NCBI GenBank assembly: GCA_900551195.1
Contig: URVD01000043.1
Coordinates: 1-10,382 of the forward strand
Length of the DNA stretch: 10,382 bases
Reading direction: 5' to 3'
From: an uncultured Collinsella sp.
GTDB lineage: Bacteria; Actinomycetota; Coriobacteriia; Coriobacteriales; Coriobacteriaceae
Below the pieces are notes generated by a model. That model was not told the DNA's origin. It was given only the letters and a program-made list of their open reading frames with translations, and searched no databases. Below, piece by piece: positions 7,570 through 10,382 of this stretch. Within the stretch, counting starts at the first letter, position 1. Each line of letters begins with the position of its first letter. The translations under genes and the position numbers were made by a program.

Positions 7570-7598
7570 ATTATGCACCCGCTTGGAAGAATCCGCAA
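7570..7598 (-). promoter_or_regulatory. Sigma70-type promoter of the amino acid importer operon
   Basis: On the minus strand TTGCGG (7598-7593) and CATAAT (7575-7570) are separated by exactly 17 bp. The -10 matches the consensus at five of six positions. The predicted start near 7563 gives a leader of about 50 bases. A 12-bp near-palindrome, TGGAGCACTCCA (7634-7645), lies upstream, where an activator or repressor could bind. Confidence 0.65.
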
Positions 7599-7659
7599 TT
7601 AGAAAACTGATTGAAACAAACCCATAACGTGAATGGAGCACTCCACTTTATGACAGTCA

Positions 7660-8526
7660 TCACTGCTGCAATGACCTTAACAATTTGATTTCAGCCGCAT
7701 AACCTGCAAGTTCGTTCGGTGTCTCCAAAATGAATGGCAATGCGCGCAAGCGGCCATTCGATACAATATTCTGCATAACCTGCATACCGCCGCCAAACTC
7801 TTCGCTACCCAGGTAGCCCTTACCGATGCATTCGTGGCGGTCCTTATGGGCGCCGCAGGGGTTCTTGGAGTCATTGATATGCACGGCGCGCAGGCGCTCG
7901 ATACCCACCACACGATCGAACTCGTCGAGCACGCCTTCAAGATCGTGGACGATGTCGTAGCCGGCGTCATTCACATGGCAGGTGTCCAAGCAAACGCCCA
8001 ACTTGGCCGACAGCTCGGGGCACTTGTCGGCAACGCCCTGGATGATGAGTGCCAGTTCCTCAAAGCTGCGGCCCACCTCGGTGCCCTTGCCGGCCATGGT
8101 CTCGAGCAGCACCGTCGTCTGTTGGCCCTCAAACATCACCTGGCACAGGGTGTCGACGATCATCTGAATGCCAGCGTCGGAGCCCTGCCCCACATGCGCA
8201 CCGGGATGGAAGTTGTAGTAGTTGCCGGGCAGCGCTTCCATGCGCCTCAGGTCCTCCGCCATGGCCTCCAGGGCAAACTCGCGCGCCCGCTCTTTGGCCG
8301 AGCAGGGGTTATAGGTATACGGGGCATGAGCCACGAGCGGGCCAAAGTCGTTTTGCTCCATAAGCTCGCGCAGGGCCGCCACGTCATCCATGTCAAGGTC
8401 TTTCGCCTTGCCGCCACGCGGGTTGCGCGTAAAGAATGCAAAGGTATTGGCGCCAATGGACAGCGCCGTCTCCCCCATTGCCCGATAGCCCTTCGTCGTG
8501 GATAGGTGACACCCGATCGTCAGCAT
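7660..8526 (-). CDS. nfo: Deoxyribonuclease IV (AP endonuclease, Nfo family)
   Basis: 288 residues, close to the 285 of the E. coli enzyme. It cuts DNA 5' to abasic sites in base excision repair, using three metal ions, usually zinc, in a TIM barrel. The expected metal ligands are all visible: H67 (VAHAPY), H107 (NFHPGAH), E142 (LLETMAG), D181 and H184 (CLDTCH), H216 (VHINDS), D229 and H231 (HKDRHE), and E268 (FILETP). The signature stretches [11 protein letters not shown] and [17 protein letters not shown] are intact, so the enzyme should be active. The ATG at 8526 follows GGGGAG with six-base spacing. It lies 95 bases after the aldo/keto reductase gene on the same strand, separated by a large inverted repeat. 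No clear promoter or terminator of its own is seen. Confidence 0.96.
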   Translation of the reverse strand: MLTIGCHLSTTKGYRAMGETALSIGANTFAFFTRNPRGGKAKDLDMDDVAALRELMEQNDFGPLVAHAPYTYNPCSAKERAREFALEAMAEDLRRMEALPGNYYNFHPGAHVGQGSDAGIQMIVDTLCQVMFEGQQTTVLLETMAGKGTEVGRSFEELALIIQGVADKCPELSAKLGVCLDTCHVNDAGYDIVHDLEGVLDEFDRVVGIERLRAVHINDSKNPCGAHKDRHECIGKGYLGSEEFGGGMQVMQNIVSNGRLRALPFILETPNELAGYAAEIKLLRSLQQ

Positions 8527-8546
8527 CCCCAGCTCCCCCTCATCAG

Positions 8547-8610
8547 TTGCGGTGAAATAGTTCCTGTCGATGCCTTATTCTGCCGCAAGCAGGAACTATT
8601 CCACCGCAAG
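8547..8610. repeat. 20-bp-armed inverted repeat with a third motif copy in the loop
   Basis: TTGCGGTGAAATAGTTCCTG (8547-8566) pairs with CAGGAACTATTCCACCGCAA (8590-8609), 19 of 20 bases complementary, around a 23-base loop. The loop holds another copy of the motif: TATTCTGCCGCAAG (8576-8589) against TATTCCACCGCAAG (8597-8610), 12 of 14 identical and 21 bp apart. The repeat begins 12 bases after the upstream stop and ends 20 bases before nfo. No T-tract follows on either strand. REP-like element, operator array and mRNA structure are all possible. Confidence 0.8.
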
Positions 8611-8621
8611 TTATAAAAGGG

Positions 8622-9812
8622 TCACGAGGAGCGCGTTTTGCCGAAGGCCTTAAGAACCGCCGTCACGGGGCCAGGCTGAAAACGGCGGCGTACGTCGTCC
8701 AAGCGCCCGGGGATATCGATATGCTGCGGGCAATGCCGCGCGCATTTGCCGCACTTGACGCAATTGCTCACCAGCTTGGGCTCGTTCGTCCGCACCGCGC
8801 TCGCCGTAAAGTATTGAGACAGCCCCGTAAACCAGCTGTGCGCATAGCTTGCGTTGTAGGCAGCAAAACACCCAGGGATATTGATGCCTTTAGGACACGG
8901 CATGCAATAGCCGCATCCCGTGCAGGGCACGCGATTCGATTTTTCAAACTCCCTCAGCACGCGTGCGATGGCATCGAGCTGAGCAGCCGTCATCGAATCC
9001 GGCAGGGCCCGATCGGCCAACGCCGCGTTCTCATCCACTTGCGCGGTATCGGTCATACCCGAAAGCAGCATCGTCACCTGAGGATGGTTCCACACCCACG
9101 AAAGCCCCCAGGCGGCCGGAGTGCGCAAATGCGGGTCACGGGCGCCATCGAGCACGGCGCGGGCCCGCGGAGGCAGCTTGCCCGCCAGGCGTCCACCCAA
9201 AAGCGGCTCCATCACAAACACCGCGAGCCCGCGCTCGGCGGCTGCTATAAGTCCCGCCGTCCCCGCTTGGTAGCGCTCTCCAGCGTAGTTGTACTGGATC
9301 TGGCAAAAATCCCAGTCATATGCGTCAAGCACCGTCAGGAAATCCGCCGCGCTGCCGTGATACGAAAAACCAATCTGGCGAATGCGCCCCGCCGCCTTTT
9401 GACGCGCGATCCAGTCCTCGATGCCCAACGCCACCACACGTTCCCACTGGGCGGGCGAGGTAATGTTGTGCATGAGGTAATAGTCGATATGGTCGGTCCG
9501 CAGGCGGCACAGTTGCTCGTCGAAGAACCGGTCGAAATCCTCCGCGCATTTGCACGAAGCATGCGGCAGCTTGGTCGCGAGCAAAACCTGGTCGCGTAGG
9601 CCTAGGCGCTCAAGCGAAGCGCCCACGCAAGCCTCGTTGCCGGGATAGAGATAGGCCGTGTCCAGGTAGTTAATCCCCTGCTCCACCGCACGGGAGATGA
9701 TGGCGTCGGCTGTCTTCGCATCCGGACGTCCCGGCGCACCGGGAAACCTCATGCAGCCCAGCCCCAACGCCGAGATACGGTTACTGCTTTTGGGGTCAAC
9801 GCGATATTGCAC
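8622..9812 (-). CDS. Aldo/keto reductase with two C-terminal [4Fe-4S] motifs
   Basis: 396 residues. The N-terminal 290 or so form an aldo/keto reductase barrel with the catalytic tetrad D51, Y56 (DTAYLYPG), K81 (LATKLP) and H115 (YYLMHN). The C-terminus adds two ferredoxin-like motifs: CTGCGYCMPCP (C297, C300, C303, C306) and CVKCGKCARHCP (C351, C354, C357, C361). This is the known AKR-4Fe4S arrangement, common in anaerobes. It is likely cytoplasmic and reduces or oxidises a carbonyl or sugar substrate with electron transfer through the clusters. The substrate is unknown. The start is a GTG at 9812 preceded by GGAGG with seven-base spacing. No clear promoter is visible in 9813-9974. Endonuclease IV follows on the same strand and may be co-transcribed. 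Confidence 0.93.
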   Translation of the reverse strand: MQYRVDPKSSNRISALGLGCMRFPGAPGRPDAKTADAIISRAVEQGINYLDTAYLYPGNEACVGASLERLGLRDQVLLATKLPHASCKCAEDFDRFFDEQLCRLRTDHIDYYLMHNITSPAQWERVVALGIEDWIARQKAAGRIRQIGFSYHGSAADFLTVLDAYDWDFCQIQYNYAGERYQAGTAGLIAAAERGLAVFVMEPLLGGRLAGKLPPRARAVLDGARDPHLRTPAAWGLSWVWNHPQVTMLLSGMTDTAQVDENAALADRALPDSMTAAQLDAIARVLREFEKSNRVPCTGCGYCMPCPKGINIPGCFAAYNASYAHSWFTGLSQYFTASAVRTNEPKLVSNCVKCGKCARHCPQHIDIPGRLDDVRRRFQPGPVTAVLKAFGKTRSS

Positions 9813-9974
9813 GGCCCCTCCTCCCCCATCGAAGCCCTGATAAGGCGAAACAAACCTGTCACGTCATCGAAGCACATCGGAATCGCAATCGAGAACGTAT
9901 CGTAACGCAGCAGAAATCAGGCCGTCACGGCACCGCTTTAACATCAGCAAAAAGCCCGATGAAAGGAGGCGAGC

Positions 9975-10169
9975 GTGGCCACGCGTGAGGACGCCTACCC
10001 CTATCCCGGCGAGCAATACATCCTCTCGGTCGACCGCTACCAGATCGAGGTCATGAACCATCTGGACGAGCTTCCCGCCACGGGCGCAGGCATCATCTGC
10101 ACCTTCCCCAAGGTGCGCGATGGCGTTGGATATCCTGTGCGCGTTTTTGCGGTCTGTCCCGCGGCATAA
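9975..10169 (+). CDS. Small protein resembling the C-terminus of a cyclase / kynurenine formamidase-like hydrolase
   Basis: 64 residues from a GTG with a strong GAAAGGAGG site five bases upstream. The segment from EVMNHLDELPATGAGIICTFPKV to GYPVRVFAVCP resembles the last 40 or so residues of cyclase-family (kynurenine formamidase-like) hydrolases, which end in NLdeLP, then a hydrophobic strand and PvRafAi. The metal-binding HxGTHxD region of that family is absent, and nothing upstream in 9813-9974 encodes it. I read it as either a 5'-truncated remnant that kept or gained a ribosome site, or a genuine small protein. It cannot be catalytically active in the family's usual way. A terminator follows at 10247-10275. 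The family match is from memory of the motif pattern and is moderate. Confidence 0.5.
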   Translation: MATREDAYPYPGEQYILSVDRYQIEVMNHLDELPATGAGIICTFPKVRDGVGYPVRVFAVCPAA

Positions 10170-10246
10170 GCGCACAGTGCAATAGTTCTTTTTCGTAACA
10201 GCAGTCCCGCGCATCCACCAATCACCCTGGCAGCATACAATCCATC

Positions 10247-10275
10247 AGGCGCCCCTTACGCGGGCGCCTTTTATA
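10247..10275 (+). terminator. Rho-independent terminator
   Basis: AGGCGCCC (10247-10254) and GGGCGCCT (10262-10269) form an 8-bp GC-rich stem with a 7-base loop, followed by TTTTATAT on the plus strand. It ends transcription of the small plus-strand gene at 9975-10169. Confidence 0.85.
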
Positions 10276-10291
10276 TGGGGAGATGATTCAC

Positions 10292-10336
10292 ATGCAGATC
10301 AACAAGGTCGCCTTTATCGGCAAGGGCGTACCGTAA
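10292..10336 (+). pseudogene. 14-codon stub of a Rossmann-fold protein
   Basis: An ATG nine bases after GGGGAG opens MQINKVAFIGKGVP and then stops at TAA. The pattern KVAFIGKG is the first strand and glycine turn of an NAD(P)-binding Rossmann fold, as at the start of ketopantoate reductase-like enzymes. The expected continuation (G-x-x-G and helix) is missing. It appears to be the 5' end of a gene that was cut or shifted here. A real leader peptide is a less likely alternative. Only 46 bases of sequence follow. Confidence 0.35.
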
Positions 10337-10382
10337 CGAGCAGGTATGCAAGAAGCTGAAAACCAAACACGGGCTTTATTTT

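Noticed and set aside
7513..7641. Upstream extension of the binding protein to 7641
   Set aside because: The extension covers the promoter and leader, and the lipoprotein signal begins exactly at the ATG at 7512 after AAGGAG.
8547..8610. Inverted repeat as ends of an insertion sequence or a CRISPR unit
   Set aside because: No transposase, no target duplication visible and no regular repeat-spacer series. Only one inverted pair plus one internal copy is present.
9864..10214. 116-codon minus-strand open frame opposite the small plus gene
   Set aside because: No ribosome site or recognisable motif. The plus strand has GAAAGGAGG, a terminator and cyclase-like sequence.
10346..10382. Possible gene start ATGCAAGAAGC near the right edge
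   Set aside because: Only 12 codons are visible and the upstream AGCAGG is a weak ribosome site, so there is too little sequence to support a gene.

Overview
The window looks like about 10 kb of a high-GC Gram-positive chromosome. Protein styles, GTG and TTG start codons, GGAGG-type ribosome binding sites and a DUF3793-flavodoxin pair suggest a Coriobacteriia gut actinobacterium, perhaps Collinsella. That assignment is inferred from protein style and no search was run. No tRNA, rRNA, CRISPR array, phage gene or insertion sequence is visible.

Layout. (1) 1-2269, minus: most of a large exported beta-propeller protein whose 3' end lies beyond the window. Its signal peptide is out of frame with the mature protein. 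(2) 2543-2926, minus: a small membrane-anchored heavy-metal-binding (HMA) protein with a CsoR-like palindrome at its promoter. (3) 3101-4271, plus: a DUF3793 protein and a short-chain flavodoxin, read away from the HMA gene from a good sigma70-type promoter. (4) 4345-4380: a strong terminator serving both converging units. (5) 7512-4407, minus: a polar amino acid ABC importer in the order lipoprotein, permease, ATPase. The permease carries an unusual exported beta-rich domain at its N-terminus. The lipoprotein-permease gap holds three hairpins. (6) 9812-7660, minus: an aldo/keto reductase with two [4Fe-4S] motifs, then endonuclease IV. Their 95-bp spacer is mostly a 20-bp-armed inverted repeat. 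(7) 9975-10382, plus: a 64-codon cyclase-like C-terminal fragment, a terminator and a 14-codon Rossmann-like stub. This looks like a decayed stretch.

Working together. The importer is the clearest unit: one lipoprotein, one permease type (presumably a homodimer) and one ATPase. The HMA protein, DUF3793 protein and flavodoxin share a divergent control region, which suggests a metal- or redox-responsive locus. The metal is not settled: the palindrome points to copper, while the flavodoxin and the FeoB-associated-like N-terminus point to iron. No complete new defence or mobile system is evident. The least explained items are the three-copy inverted repeat at 8547-8610, the permease ectodomain and the interrupted propeller protein.
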